Assembly (NCBI GenBank): GCA_002551355.1
Contig: NTHE01000061.1
Location: forward strand, 1-49,185
From: Streptomyces sp. man185
Lineage (GTDB): Bacteria > Actinomycetota > Actinomycetes > Streptomycetales > Streptomycetaceae
Reading direction: 5' to 3'
DNA length: 49,185 bases
Below the pieces are notes generated by a model that saw only the letters and a list, made by a program, of their open reading frames with translations, had not been told where the DNA came from and searched no databases. Made by a program: the position numbers and the translations under genes. Shown piece after piece: positions 24,173-33,668 of this stretch. How positions within the stretch are numbered: the first letter of the stretch is position 1; every line of letters starts with the position of its first letter.

Positions 24173-25510
24173 CTACTCGGAGACCGTGAAGCCCTGGTCC
24201 TTGCCGTACTTGACGCTCTTGTCCTGCCAGGCCTTCAGGCCGTCCGCCAGCGACATCGAGGAGACGTACGCCTTGCCGACGGTGTCGTTGAAGACCGAGT
24301 TGGCGTACACCTGATAGGGCAGGTACTCCCAGCCGGCCCCGACGTTGTCGGCGGACTCGGCGAAGATGGCGTTGGCCTGCTGCCCGCCGAAGTACGGGAA
24401 CGGCTTCTCCAGGAACGCCTTGGACTCCAGGTCGGCCTGGGTGGCCGGGAACGCGCCCTGGGTGACCCGGGTGGCCGCGCCGACGCCGGTCGTCGCGTAT
24501 TCCATGAACGCGTAGGCGAGTGCTTTGTTCCCGGCGCCGTCCGGCATGGCCAGGGAGCTGCCGCCGTTCTCGGCGCTGACCTTGTCGCCCTTCGTCCACT
24601 GCGGGAGTGGGGCCACGCGCCAGTCGCCGGACGCAGCTGCGACGCCGGAGGCGAAGTTGGCCGGCATCCACGCGCCGATGGGCAGGGTGGCGATGGAGCC
24701 GTCCGCCAGCCCTTGATACCACTCATTGCTCCACGAGCTGATCGGGGCGACCAGCTTCTCGTCGAGCAGTTTCTGCCAGGTCTCCGTGTACTTCTTGGAG
24801 CCGGCGTCGGCGAGGTCGACAAGAACCTGAGTTCCCGAGCTCTGGTAGGGGCGCCCGCCGGCCTGCCAGATGAGGCTGGTGGTGGCGCCGGCGTCGCCGG
24901 TGTCGTTGGTGATGTGGATCTTCGGATCCTTCTTCCGCAGTGTGCGAGCGGCCTCGACGTACTCGTCCCAGGTTGTGGGGACTTCGACGCCGTGCTTGTC
25001 GAAGACCTTCTTGTTGTAGAACAGCGCCATCGGACCGGAGTCCATCGGCAGGGCATGGACGGCCTTGTCCTCTGTGACCGCGCTCCACGGGCCGGGTGTG
25101 AAGGTTCTGCCCAGGGAGGACGCGCCGTAGGACGCGAGGTCCTCCACCGAGCGCGCTATCGAGAACTGGCCGAGAGCGTAGTACTCGATCTGTGCCACGT
25201 CCGGGGCGCCGGAACCGGCGCTGATCGCGTTCTGCAGGGCGGTGTACTGCTTGTCGCCGGTGCCCGCGTTGACCAGCTCGATGTCGACCTTGGGGTACTT
25301 CTTCTCGAAGTCCTCGGCCACCTTCTTGAGGGTGGGTTCCCAGGCCCACACGGTCACCTTTCCGCCCTTGGCCAGCGCGGCCTTGACGTCTTTCGGGCTG
25401 CTCTCGGCATCGGCGTCGCCACCGGAGGTGCCGCAGGCGGTCGCGGCCAGCGCGAGCGTGGAGACCACGGCGAGGGCGCCGAACAGTCTGCGCGTGAGGT
25501 GCGTTGTCAT
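24173..25510 (-). CDS. ABC transporter sugar-binding lipoprotein, galactan locus
   Basis: A 445-residue solute-binding protein of the SBP_bac_1 fold. Signal peptide MTTHLTRRLFGALAVVS leads to a lipobox ending TAC at residue 26, so it is a membrane-anchored lipoprotein. Typical segments follow: VTVWAWEPTLKKVAEDFEKKYP, ALPMDSGPMALFYNKKVFDKHG and a Trp/Tyr-rich binding region. AGGAG lies eight bases before the ATG. It is the last gene of a three-gene importer whose first gene follows a LacI-type operator. Given the flanking galactanases, beta-1,3/1,6-galacto-oligosaccharides are the likely ligand (inference). Confidence 0.9.
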   Translation of the reverse strand: MTTHLTRRLFGALAVVSTLALAATACGTSGGDADAESSPKDVKAALAKGGKVTVWAWEPTLKKVAEDFEKKYPKVDIELVNAGTGDKQYTALQNAISAGSGAPDVAQIEYYALGQFSIARSVEDLASYGASSLGRTFTPGPWSAVTEDKAVHALPMDSGPMALFYNKKVFDKHGVEVPTTWDEYVEAARTLRKKDPKIHITNDTGDAGATTSLIWQAGGRPYQSSGTQVLVDLADAGSKKYTETWQKLLDEKLVAPISSWSNEWYQGLADGSIATLPIGAWMPANFASGVAAASGDWRVAPLPQWTKGDKVSAENGGSSLAMPDGAGNKALAYAFMEYATTGVGAATRVTQGAFPATQADLESKAFLEKPFPYFGGQQANAIFAESADNVGAGWEYLPYQVYANSVFNDTVGKAYVSSMSLADGLKAWQDKSVKYGKDQGFTVSE

Positions 25511-25568
25511 GGGATGTGCTCCTGGTCGGTGGTGCGAGTGGGCGGGATGGGCGGAGGGCAGGCGCCGG

Positions 25569-26540
25569 TTATTCCTTGACGCTTCCCGCGGCCAGGCCGG
25601 ACTGCCAGTACCGCTGGAGAAGGAGGAAGACGGCCACGATCGGCACGATCGTGAGCACGGAGCCGGTGATGATCAGGTCGAAGACGGCCTCGCCGCCGGC
25701 GGTCTGGGCCTGAGCGTTCCAGGCGTTCAGCCCGAGGGTCAGCGGATACCAGTCCGGATCCTTGATCATGATCAGCGGCAGGAAGTAGTTGTTCCAGGTC
25801 GCGACCATGGAGAAGAGCAGCACCGTGACCGTGCCGGGCATGAGCAGCGGCAGCGCGATCCGGAAGAAGGTGCGCAGCTCGCCGGAGCCGTCGATGCGGG
25901 CGGCCTCCAGCAGATCCCTGGGCACCGCCTCGGCGGCGAACACCCACATCAGGTAGAGCCCGAAGGGGGAGATGAGGGAGGGGATGATCACCGCCCAAGG
26001 AGTGTTGGTGAGCCCCATGTTGCTGAACATGAGGAAGGTCGGGACGGCCAGGGCGGTGCCCGGTACGGCCACAGCCCCGATGACGACCGCGAAGACTGCG
26101 CGGCGGCCGGGGAACTCGTACTTCGCCAGGGCGTAGCCACCGAGGACGGCCAGGACGGTGGCGCCGCCCGCGCCCACCGCGACGTACAGCATCGTGTTGA
26201 GCAGCCAGCGGACGAAGACGCCGTCGTCGTAGGTGAGCGTGCGGGAGATGTTGTCCCAGAAGCTGAAGTCGTCGGCGAACCACAGGCCGAAAGAGCTGAA
26301 CAGGCCCTTCTGGTCCTTGGTGGCGTTGACGACGAGCCATACCAGCGGAAGCAGCGTGTAGAGGAGGACGAGACCGGTGACGAGGGTCAGCGGAATGCTG
26401 CGCCGCGGATTCAGCGGGGTGTGCGGTCGCCCTTTGCGCTTCGGCGCCGAGCCGTCGGCGCCGGCTGCCGACGGCCGCGCGAAGTGCGCGTCGGGGGACG
26501 AAGCGGGTTCAGCCGCGGCGGTGGCGGGGGAGGTGGTCAT
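25569..26540 (-). CDS. ABC sugar permease (MalG-like), galactan locus
   Basis: This 323-residue CUT1 permease has a long cytoplasmic N terminus of about 50 residues, six helices and the EAA loop LLEAARIDGSGELRTFFRIALPLLMPG. Its start lies three bases after the stop of the partner permease, and 58 bases separate it from the lipoprotein gene. It forms the channel with the other permease; the ATPase must come from elsewhere in the genome. Confidence 0.9.
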   Translation of the reverse strand: MTTSPATAAAEPASSPDAHFARPSAAGADGSAPKRKGRPHTPLNPRRSIPLTLVTGLVLLYTLLPLVWLVVNATKDQKGLFSSFGLWFADDFSFWDNISRTLTYDDGVFVRWLLNTMLYVAVGAGGATVLAVLGGYALAKYEFPGRRAVFAVVIGAVAVPGTALAVPTFLMFSNMGLTNTPWAVIIPSLISPFGLYLMWVFAAEAVPRDLLEAARIDGSGELRTFFRIALPLLMPGTVTVLLFSMVATWNNYFLPLIMIKDPDWYPLTLGLNAWNAQAQTAGGEAVFDLIITGSVLTIVPIVAVFLLLQRYWQSGLAAGSVKE

Positions 26541-26543
26541 CGG

Positions 26544-27470
26544 TCAGCCCTTCCGCATGCCGCGCAGCTGGACGGTGTAGGCGATGATCGCTGTGATGAC
26601 GCCCATCACGAGTGCCACCGTGGCGGCGTAGTTGTGCTGCTGGCCCGAGAAGGACAGCGAGTACGTGTACAGGTTCGGGGTCAGGTCGTTCGTGATCGCG
26701 TTCGGCGCGAGCTTCTGCAGGATGCTGGGCTCGTTGAACAGCTGGAAGCTGCCGATGATCGAGAAGATGGTGGCGATGACGAGGGCGCTGCGGATCGCGG
26801 GAAGCTTGACCGAGGCGATGATCCGCCATTCGCCGGCCCCGTCGATGGCCGCCGCCTCGTAGAGCGAGCGTGGCACGACCTTGAGGGCCGAGTAGAAGAT
26901 CAGCATGTTGTAGCCCACGAACTCCCAGGTCACGATGTTGCCGATGGATGCGAGTACGAGTGAGGGAGAGAGCGGGTTCGGCAGGGAGACGCCGAAGGCG
27001 TCGTTGATGTTGCCGACCAGGCCGAACCGAGTGCCGTAGATGTAGCCCCACATGAGGCTGGCGACAACAGCAGGGACGGCGTACGGCAGGAAGACCGAGA
27101 TGCGGAAGAAGGACGTGCCGTAGAGCCGCCCGCTGTCGATGGCGAGGGCCACCAGCAGCGCGATGCCCAGCATGATCGGCACCTGCACCAGCAGGAACAG
27201 CCCGACTCTCGTCAGCCCCTCCCAGAACTGCGGATCGGTCAGGGCCTGCCGGTAGTTGTCCACGCCCACGAACGACCTGCCGCCGATCAGACGGTCCTGG
27301 AACAGGCTGAGATACCCGGCGTATCCGATGGGTGCCAGGAAGACGAGCCCGAACACCACGACGAACGGGGCGGCGAACCCCCACCCGACGAGGCCATGCC
27401 TTCCGAGTGGGCGGCGCCGTCGTGGCCTGGGCGGTGGGACTGCCTGTGCGGACGTCGACAGGAGCGTCAT
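26544..27470 (-). CDS. ABC sugar permease (MalF-like), galactan locus
   Basis: This 308-residue CUT1 permease is the first gene of the importer operon. An Arg-rich N terminus precedes six helices, and the coupling loop reads LYEAAAIDGAGEWRIIASVKLPAI. The ATG at 27470 has AAGGAA six bases upstream. The LacI-type operator at 27569-27584 lies about 100 bases upstream of the start, so the whole importer should be under the repressor encoded at 28109-29149. Confidence 0.9.
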   Translation of the reverse strand: MTLLSTSAQAVPPPRPRRRRPLGRHGLVGWGFAAPFVVVFGLVFLAPIGYAGYLSLFQDRLIGGRSFVGVDNYRQALTDPQFWEGLTRVGLFLLVQVPIMLGIALLVALAIDSGRLYGTSFFRISVFLPYAVPAVVASLMWGYIYGTRFGLVGNINDAFGVSLPNPLSPSLVLASIGNIVTWEFVGYNMLIFYSALKVVPRSLYEAAAIDGAGEWRIIASVKLPAIRSALVIATIFSIIGSFQLFNEPSILQKLAPNAITNDLTPNLYTYSLSFSGQQHNYAATVALVMGVITAIIAYTVQLRGMRKG

Positions 27471-27568
27471 TGGTGGTTCCTTGCGTCGGTGACCGACCGG
27501 TCGGGAACAGTGCGCGGAGGCGAAGGCCTCGGGGGCCGGAGGGCCGAAAGAAGACTGGTCCGATAGAA

Positions 27569-27584
27569 ATGTTTACGTAATCAT
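27569..27584. promoter_or_regulatory. Galactan LacI operator before the ABC operon
   Basis: ATGTTTACGTAATCAT is a 16-base near-palindrome (one mismatched pair) that matches the sites at 29303 and 35489. It lies between the ABC operon start and its presumed upstream promoter. Confidence 0.8.
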
Positions 27585-28108
27585 CGGCGACGTGATGGTG
27601 ACACTTCCGCCAGATGGGCGTCAAGCATGACGCGGTGGCGAACAAGCGGGATCCAGGTGATGACCGAGGGTGCGATGGCCGGGCGGGAAGCCGTCGCGTA
27701 CAGCGCCGCAGGGCTTGCGGAGACGTTCGGGCCGCCGCGTCGGCGGCTGGGGTCGATTCCTGGCGCGAAGGGAGAAACTGCAGGTGGGAGTGGGTTGGAC
27801 GTTCATGGTGCGCCCTGGTTCCGCCTGCCTGAACAGGCGGGAGCGGTAAGTGTCCGGCTCGGGCGCCGGTGGCGGGGAAGCGCCTGTGTGCGCCGGATGG
27901 CGGCCCGTCGGCCGGGAAACCGCCGAAAACGCGGAGCGAAGCGTACGGCGGGGCACGGCTGGCTGTCAGGGGCCGGAGTGCGCAGCAGAATGCTGCCGGG
28001 TGCCCCGGTGGTCGAATCCCCCTCCGGAACCCTCTGCATCGGCCCGGGGTCGCCGGCGCCGTCTGGGTGGGCGGCCGACAGGCTGGTGTCTGAGCGCGTC
28101 GGCGACCG
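27585..28108. other. Long non-coding gap between lacI and the ABC operon
   Basis: About 520 bases with no convincing gene on either strand: open frames here lack ribosome sites and recognisable sequence. It holds the promoter side of the ABC operon and a small hairpin at 27821-27840 (CCGCCTG / CAGGCGG, six-base loop) that could end the lacI transcript. Confidence 0.5.
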
Positions 28109-29149
28109 TCAGGCGGGCGGGCGGGCGGTGCTCGCGCGCACCACAAGGGTGGGTTCCACGGCGAGCCTGCGAGGGCCGTGTTCTCGGCGTTCGATCTGCT
28201 CCAGAAGCAGGGTGACACATTGTCGGCCGACCACGTCGAAGTCCTGGTGCACAGTGGTCAGCGGCGGCTGGAAGAACCGGGCTTCGGGCACGTCGTCGAA
28301 GCCCGCCACGCTGACTTCGCCGGGAACCGCCCGCCCCGTCTCGTGCATCGCGCGGAGGATCCCCAGCGCCATCTGGTCGTTGGCCGCGAAGACGGCCGTC
28401 ACGTCGGGGGCCTGCGCCAACGTCCTTCCGGTCAGATAGCCGGACTCCGCCGTCCAGTCCCCGTACAGGGGCGGGTGCACGGGAGCGCCGGCCGCGACGA
28501 GAGTGCGCTCCCACGCGTCGGCGCGCCGCCGGGCCGCGAAGGAGTCCCGAGGTCCGGCGACGTGATGGACAGTCCGGTGGCCGAGCTCCAGCAGGTGGCG
28601 GACCACGCTCTGGGTGCCGCGGGCCTGGTCGAAGTCGACGTTCGGGTACTGGTGGCCGGTGTCGCCGTCCGCGACGACCACCGGCATGGTCGGCGGCAGG
28701 TGCAGTGAAGGGGTGTCGAGCATCTGCGACTCGATCAGCACGATGCCGTCGACGGACTGGAGCATGAGGTGCTGAAAGGCCTGCCGCACGGCCGCCTCCG
28801 TCTGCGCCCGGATGCCCATGAAGTTCACTGAGAACCCCGCCTGACGCGCCGCGTCCGCGATCGCCGCCAGCGTCCGCGCATTGCCGTGCGCGCCGACATC
28901 GAAGCTGACCACGCCGAGCGCCCCGAACTTACCGGTGACCAGCGCGCGAGCGGCCGCGTTGGGCCGGTAGCCGAGGTCCTGCATCGCGGCCAGCACCTTC
29001 GCGCGAGTGTTCTCGTCCACGTTGTCGTGGTTGTTGGCCACGCGTGACACGGTCTGGGAGGACACGCCCGCCCTTGCCGCGACCTCCGCCATGGAGGGCC
29101 ACTTCCGGGGTGCTCGGCGGCGCGGTGCCCGTGCCTCCTTCTCTGTCAC
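28109..29149 (-). CDS. LacI-family repressor of the galactan locus
   Basis: A 346-residue LacI-type protein: helix-turn-helix and hinge at residues 18-70 (MAEVAARAGVSSQTVSRVAN, then AAARALVTGKFG), and an effector domain ending FDDVPEARFFQPPLTTVHQDF, a family hallmark. I chose the GTG at 29149. An ATG at 29209 would overlap the secondary operator, and neither has a strong ribosome site (AAGGGA lies ten bases before the GTG). It is divergent from the GH43 gene across two copies of its likely operator. The inducer is probably a galacto-oligosaccharide or galactose (inference). Confidence 0.88.
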   Translation of the reverse strand: MTEKEARAPRRRAPRKWPSMAEVAARAGVSSQTVSRVANNHDNVDENTRAKVLAAMQDLGYRPNAAARALVTGKFGALGVVSFDVGAHGNARTLAAIADAARQAGFSVNFMGIRAQTEAAVRQAFQHLMLQSVDGIVLIESQMLDTPSLHLPPTMPVVVADGDTGHQYPNVDFDQARGTQSVVRHLLELGHRTVHHVAGPRDSFAARRRADAWERTLVAAGAPVHPPLYGDWTAESGYLTGRTLAQAPDVTAVFAANDQMALGILRAMHETGRAVPGEVSVAGFDDVPEARFFQPPLTTVHQDFDVVGRQCVTLLLEQIERREHGPRRLAVEPTLVVRASTARPPA

Positions 29150-29208
29150 CTGCGAACCGTCCCTTGCCCGAGCTTCGCGGGGCACACGAACGGCGGCCCC
29201 ATACGCCA

Positions 29209-29224
29209 TGTTGACGCAAACACG
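29209..29224. promoter_or_regulatory. Secondary, degenerate galactan LacI operator
   Basis: This 16-base site agrees with the consensus ATGTTTACGTAAACAT at 13 of 16 positions, has the same central CG, and lies 60 bases before the lacI start. It is centred 94 bp from the main operator at 29303, a spacing that would suit looping or autorepression. Confidence 0.45.
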
Positions 29225-29261
29225 ATCACGGGTCAAAAACCTTGAACGCGTGTCCGACTCC

Positions 29262-29290
29262 TTGACATGAACCCGCCGCGCTTCCAAACT
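29262..29290 (+). promoter_or_regulatory. Promoter of the GH43 galactanase gene
   Basis: TTGACA at 29262-29267 is followed after 17 bases by CAAACT at 29285-29290. The predicted transcription start falls just before the operator at 29303, so a bound repressor would block early elongation. Confidence 0.5.
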
Positions 29291-29302
29291 TCCGGCAACG
29301 TC

Positions 29303-29318
29303 GTGTTTACGTAAACAT
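29303..29318. promoter_or_regulatory. Main galactan LacI operator in the lacI/GH43 divergent region
   Basis: The core TGTTTACGTAAACA is a perfect 14-base palindrome with a central CG. It lies between the divergent repressor and GH43 genes and matches the sites before the ABC operon and the GH35 gene. Confidence 0.85.
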
Positions 29319-29460
29319 AACGTGCTGCTCGGTGATCGAGGCGGTCCCGAACGGCCGACCGCTCCTTCACGAGCTCCACCGCTCCGGACCCCGGTTGCGG
29401 TTGTCTGCCGCGCTCCCGCGCGGTGTGCCCAACCCGACGAACAGCACGAGGTATCGCGCT

Positions 29461-30909
29461 ATGCGACTCAAGACTTCTGGGACGGCGGCAATCTTCTCCG
29501 CCCTGGCCGCCCTTCTCCTCTCCCTGCTCACAGCCGTGGGCGCCGCCCAGGCAGCACCGCTGACCATCGACAACGGGACGCAGTTCACCGACCCGAACGG
29601 CGAACCCGTGCACGCGCACGGCGGCGGCGTCGTCAAGGTGGACTCGTACTACTACTGGTTCGGTGAGGACCGGCACCCCGACAACAGCTTTCGCTACGTA
29701 TCGGCGTACCGCTCCACCGACCTGAAGACGTGGGAGTTCCGCAACCACGTGCTGACCGAGGCCACCCACCCCGAGCTGGCGGGCGCGAACATCGAACGGC
29801 CCAAGGTCATCTACAACGAGGCCACCGGCAAGTTCGTGATGTGGATGCACAAGGAGGGCAGCGCCACCGACTACAGCGAGGCCCGAGCCGCCGTCGCGGT
29901 GTCGTCCACCGTGGACGGCGACTACACCTGGCAGGGCAGCCTCCGCCCGCTCGGCCACATGTCCCGCGACATCACGACCTTCGTCGACACCGACGGCACC
30001 GGCTACATGATCTCCGCCGCCAACGAGAACGCCGATCTGCATGTCTACCGGCTCAACGCCGACTTCACCGCCCCCGAGGACCTGGTGAACAAGCTCTGGG
30101 CGGGCCAGTGGCGTGAAGCCCCGGCCATGTTCAAGCGCGACGGCGTGTACTTCCTGCTCACCTCCGGCTCCACCGGTTGGTCCCCCAATCAGCAGAAGTA
30201 CGCCACCGCCGACAGCATCACCGGGTCGTGGAGCGATTTGAAGGACATCGGTGACTCCACCACGTACCGCAGCCAGACCGCCTACGTCTTGACGATCCAG
30301 GGGACGAAGGGCACCAGCTACCTGTACATGGGCGACCGTTGGGGCAACTCGATGGGCGGCATGGTCGAGGACTCCGCGTACGTCTGGGCGCCGCTGACCT
30401 TCCCGACCAGCACCACCATGGCCATGAGCTACTCCCCGCAGCTCACCATCGACACCGTCGCCGGGACCGTGACCGGCATGGACGTGACCTGGGAGTCCCT
30501 GACGGCACGCCACAGCGGGAAGTGCGCCGACGTCGCGGACTTCCGCGTCGCGGACGCGGCCGAGCTGGTCCAGTGGGGCTGCGGCGGTGAGATCAACCAG
30601 CACTTCTGGATCAAGAAGCTCAGCAACGACCACGTCCAGATCATGGCCCGGCACAGCGGCAAGTGCCTGGCCGTGAGCGGCGCCTCCACCGCGAACGGCG
30701 CCCGCGCCGCGCAGAGCGCCTGCGACGGCTCGACGTCCCAGCAGTGGAAGGTCCAGGCATCCGACACCTCCGCGTACGTGCACCTTGTCGCACGGCACAG
30801 CGGCAAGTGCCTCGACGTTGCCGAATGGGGCGGTTGGAACGGCGCCGCACTCCAGCAGTGGACCTGCAACAGCGGCGACAACCAGAAGTGGCAGCGCTGG
30901 GCCCCCTGA
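29461..30909 (+). CDS. Secreted exo-beta-1,3-galactanase (GH43) with CBM13
   Basis: This 482-residue secreted enzyme has a Sec signal ending GAAQA, a five-bladed GH43 domain (residues about 35-345) with HAHGGGVVKVDSYYYWFGED, ERPKVIYNEATGKFVMWMH and MSRDITTFVDTDGTGYMIS, as in subfamily 24 galactan 1,3-beta-galactosidases such as Sa1,3Gal43A of S. avermitilis, and a ricin-type CBM13 (about 350-482) with three ARHSGKC repeats and Q-x-W ends. It releases galactose, or galactose with its side chain, from the beta-1,3-galactan backbone of type II arabinogalactan. GAGGT precedes the ATG. An operator and promoter lie upstream. Confidence 0.85.
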   Translation: MRLKTSGTAAIFSALAALLLSLLTAVGAAQAAPLTIDNGTQFTDPNGEPVHAHGGGVVKVDSYYYWFGEDRHPDNSFRYVSAYRSTDLKTWEFRNHVLTEATHPELAGANIERPKVIYNEATGKFVMWMHKEGSATDYSEARAAVAVSSTVDGDYTWQGSLRPLGHMSRDITTFVDTDGTGYMISAANENADLHVYRLNADFTAPEDLVNKLWAGQWREAPAMFKRDGVYFLLTSGSTGWSPNQQKYATADSITGSWSDLKDIGDSTTYRSQTAYVLTIQGTKGTSYLYMGDRWGNSMGGMVEDSAYVWAPLTFPTSTTMAMSYSPQLTIDTVAGTVTGMDVTWESLTARHSGKCADVADFRVADAAELVQWGCGGEINQHFWIKKLSNDHVQIMARHSGKCLAVSGASTANGARAAQSACDGSTSQQWKVQASDTSAYVHLVARHSGKCLDVAEWGGWNGAALQQWTCNSGDNQKWQRWAP

Positions 30910-31073
30910 CCGCCTGACCGGTCGGACCACCTGGCCGTTGCACGCCGCGCAACGGCCGACGCCGGGCGCCGCTCCTCGGGGCGTCCGCCCAAGCCAGGGA
31001 CAGGGCCGCGGCCGGCGTAACCGCTCCTGTCCGGACCGGTTCGAAGTGGCCACCGTCCCGGGCCGCCCCATGT

Positions 31074-31112
31074 CCTCTGCGCCTCCCGGCCGCCGGCCGG
31101 GAGGCGCAGAGG
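31074..31112. terminator. Perfect 18-bp-arm hairpin between GH43 and GH30 genes
   Basis: The segment from 31074 to 31091 pairs perfectly with 31095-31112 around GCC. This very stable stem should end the GH43 transcript, so the GH30 gene needs its own promoter or readthrough. I found no repressor palindrome between it and the GH30 start. Confidence 0.8.
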
Positions 31113-31164
31113 CGACAACCCGATTCCACCGTCCATCCCCACCCCGCCCCACAAGGAGCAGGAC

Positions 31165-33609
31165 GTGTTTCCCACCCGCAACCGATCGGCTTTCCCACGG
31201 CTCCGGTACGGACCTTCCCGTCTGCCGAGGAGCCTCGCCGCGCTCGGCGTCACCACCGCCATCGCCGCGACCGCCCTCACCGGCGTCGGGCCCGCCGCGT
31301 CCCCGGCCAGTGCCGCCGAGACAGCGGCCGCCTCGCTGACCGTCCGCCTGGACCCCAGCTATCAGCACCCGTCCTTCCAGGGCTGGGGCACCGCACTCGC
31401 CTGGTTCGCCCATGTCACCGGCGGCTGGCCCGACGCCCAGCGCGATGCTCTGGCCGACGCTCTCTACGGCGCCGACGGTCTCGGCTTCACCATTGCCCGC
31501 TACAACATAGGCGGCGGCGACAGCCCTGAGACCACGCCCTACATGCGGGCCGGCGGAGCCGTCCCCGGCTGGTGGAACCGGCCCGGACCGGAGTCCCCGG
31601 ACTGGTGGGACCCCAACCGGGCCGACCACTGGAAGGCCGACGCCGACGCCGACCAGCGCTGGTGGCTCAGCGCCGCCAAGGCGCGCGGTGCGAACACCTT
31701 CGAGGCCTTCTCCAATTCCGCGCCGTACTTCATGACCAACAGCGGTCTGGTTTCCGGCAACTGGAACGCCTGGGAGGACAACCTGCGCTCCGACCAGTAC
31801 GAGCGGTTCGCCGCCTACCTCGCGGGCGCACTCCAGCGGGCCCAGACCGCCTCCGGCGTCACCTTCGACACCCTCTCCCCGGTCAACGAGCCCGACACCG
31901 ACTACTGGAAGGCCGGCGGCCGCCAGGAGGGCTCGCACTGGGACCAGGCGTCCCAGGCTCGCATGATCTCCACCATGCGGGCCGCGCTCGACGCCAAAGG
32001 CATCACGACCTCGATCGCGGCCATGGACGAGACCAACCCTGGCAAGGCGCGGGCCAACTGGGAGTCGTACGCTCCGGTCGTCCGCGACGCGGTGGGCCAG
32101 ATCAACACCCACACCTACGGCACGGGGGGCCGCACCGGAGTCCGTGACATCGCCAAGGGCGAGACCACGCCGCTGTGGATGTCCGAGGTCGACCTCGGCG
32201 GCAGCATCGGGCAGAACTTCACCGACATGAGTCCGGCGCTCGATCTGGCCCAGCGCATCAACGACGACCTGCGCGAGCTGGAGCCACGCGCCTGGGTCCT
32301 GTGGCAGGCCATCGAGGACTACGAGAACATGGCTCCGGGCCGAGAGAACTCTAACTGGGGTTTGATTCAAGCCGACTTCACGCCCGAGGACGTGGCGAGC
32401 GAGCCGCTGCGCAAGAACAAGAAGTACTGGGCCATGGGCAACTACAGCCGCTTCATCCGCCCCGGCGCACGGATCGTCAACACCGATGACCCGAACACCA
32501 CCGCGGCGCTCCGTCCGGACGGCGGCGTGGTCGTCGTCCACACCAACCCGTCCGGCTCCGAGCGTGAAGTCACCTTGAACCTCGACGGGTTCCAGACTGC
32601 GGCCGACGGCGCCGTGGAGCGGTGGGCCACCGACGGCACGAGGAACCTTCAGCGCCTCGCCGACGTGGCCGTCGGCGGCCGCACGCTCAAGGCCACCGTC
32701 AGTCCCGGCTCCGTCACCACCTTCGTCCTGCCGACGGTCAACGGCGTGAACACGGCGGCCACCACGGCCCCCACCGGCACCGCACGCCAGCTGCTCAACG
32801 ACAACAGCGGCAAGGCCCTCGCCCTCGCCAACGGCGAAAACGCCGTCGTGCAGCGCGAATCCTCCCCGGCGGACACCGCGCAGCAGTGGAACATCACCAA
32901 GGTGTCCGCTTCGGACTGGGGCAACACCGCGGCCTACCGGATCACCAACGTGAAGACCGGCACGGCGCTTTCGGTCGAGGGCGGCACGCTCGGTCTCGCG
33001 TCGCCCGCGTCGTCCACCGCACAGCAGTGGATCCGCTCGACCACCGGCGACGGCCACAGCACGCTGATCAACAGCGCGAGCGGTCTGCTCCTGGACGTCA
33101 CCGGCGCCTCGACCGCCGACGGAGCCGCCGTCGGCGTCTACCGGCCGACCACCGGCGGTAACCAGTCCTGGACCTTCTCGACCGCCGCACCGGACACCTG
33201 GGACGCCCTCTCCTTCCGGCACAGTTCCCAGTGCCTCGACGTCAGCGGCGGCTCGTCGGGCGACGGCACGACCATCGTCCAGTACGGCTGCAACGCCGAC
33301 CAGAACCAGCAATGGTCGCTGCGCCGCGCCGGAAGCGGCTACGCCAACGTCGTCGCCCGCCACAGCGGCAAGTGCCTCGACGTGGGCGGTCTGTCCACGG
33401 CTGACGGCGCGGAGGTCTTCCAGTACTCCTGCAACGGCGGCCGCAACCAGGAGTGGGCGGTGCGCGGCACCGGCGACGGGCACATCACGCTGACCGCCCG
33501 GCACAGCGCCAAGTGCCTGTCCGTGAGCGGCGCTTCCACCGCCGGCGGCGCGTCCGTCGTCCAGCGCTCCTGCGACGGCGACGCGAGCCAGCAGCTCCGC
33601 CAGGGCTGA
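31165..33609 (+). CDS. Secreted endo-beta-1,6-galactanase (GH30) with lectin domains
   Basis: An 814-residue exported enzyme. A signal peptide ends near ASPASA; the (beta/alpha)8 domain (about 55-410) contains acid/base Glu242 in SPVNEPDTDYW and nucleophile Glu341 in LWMSEVDLGG; a beta-rich GH30 side domain follows to about 525. Two ricin-type regions close the protein (about 535-675 and 680-812), the last with RHSSQC, RHSGKC and RHSAKC repeats. It resembles the streptomycete endo-beta-1,6-galactanases (Sa1,6Gal5A type, now GH30), which cut the beta-1,6-galactan side chains of arabinogalactan proteins. GTG start with AAGGAG seven bases upstream. Confidence 0.85.
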   Translation: MFPTRNRSAFPRLRYGPSRLPRSLAALGVTTAIAATALTGVGPAASPASAAETAAASLTVRLDPSYQHPSFQGWGTALAWFAHVTGGWPDAQRDALADALYGADGLGFTIARYNIGGGDSPETTPYMRAGGAVPGWWNRPGPESPDWWDPNRADHWKADADADQRWWLSAAKARGANTFEAFSNSAPYFMTNSGLVSGNWNAWEDNLRSDQYERFAAYLAGALQRAQTASGVTFDTLSPVNEPDTDYWKAGGRQEGSHWDQASQARMISTMRAALDAKGITTSIAAMDETNPGKARANWESYAPVVRDAVGQINTHTYGTGGRTGVRDIAKGETTPLWMSEVDLGGSIGQNFTDMSPALDLAQRINDDLRELEPRAWVLWQAIEDYENMAPGRENSNWGLIQADFTPEDVASEPLRKNKKYWAMGNYSRFIRPGARIVNTDDPNTTAALRPDGGVVVVHTNPSGSEREVTLNLDGFQTAADGAVERWATDGTRNLQRLADVAVGGRTLKATVSPGSVTTFVLPTVNGVNTAATTAPTGTARQLLNDNSGKALALANGENAVVQRESSPADTAQQWNITKVSASDWGNTAAYRITNVKTGTALSVEGGTLGLASPASSTAQQWIRSTTGDGHSTLINSASGLLLDVTGASTADGAAVGVYRPTTGGNQSWTFSTAAPDTWDALSFRHSSQCLDVSGGSSGDGTTIVQYGCNADQNQQWSLRRAGSGYANVVARHSGKCLDVGGLSTADGAEVFQYSCNGGRNQEWAVRGTGDGHITLTARHSAKCLSVSGASTAGGASVVQRSCDGDASQQLRQG

Positions 33610-33668
33610 CGCCGGAGACCCGGGCTCCGACCTCACGGCCGGAGCTCGGCCCCCCCCGTATTCCGCGG

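Noticed and set aside
27621..27956. A 111-codon minus-strand frame in the lacI-ABC gap
   Set aside because: Arg/Pro-rich, no ribosome site, no similarity that I recognise; treated as non-coding.
29209..29287. Longer N terminus for the galactan LacI repressor
   Set aside because: Upstream starts lack ribosome sites and overlap an operator-like sequence; family proteins begin shortly before the helix-turn-helix.
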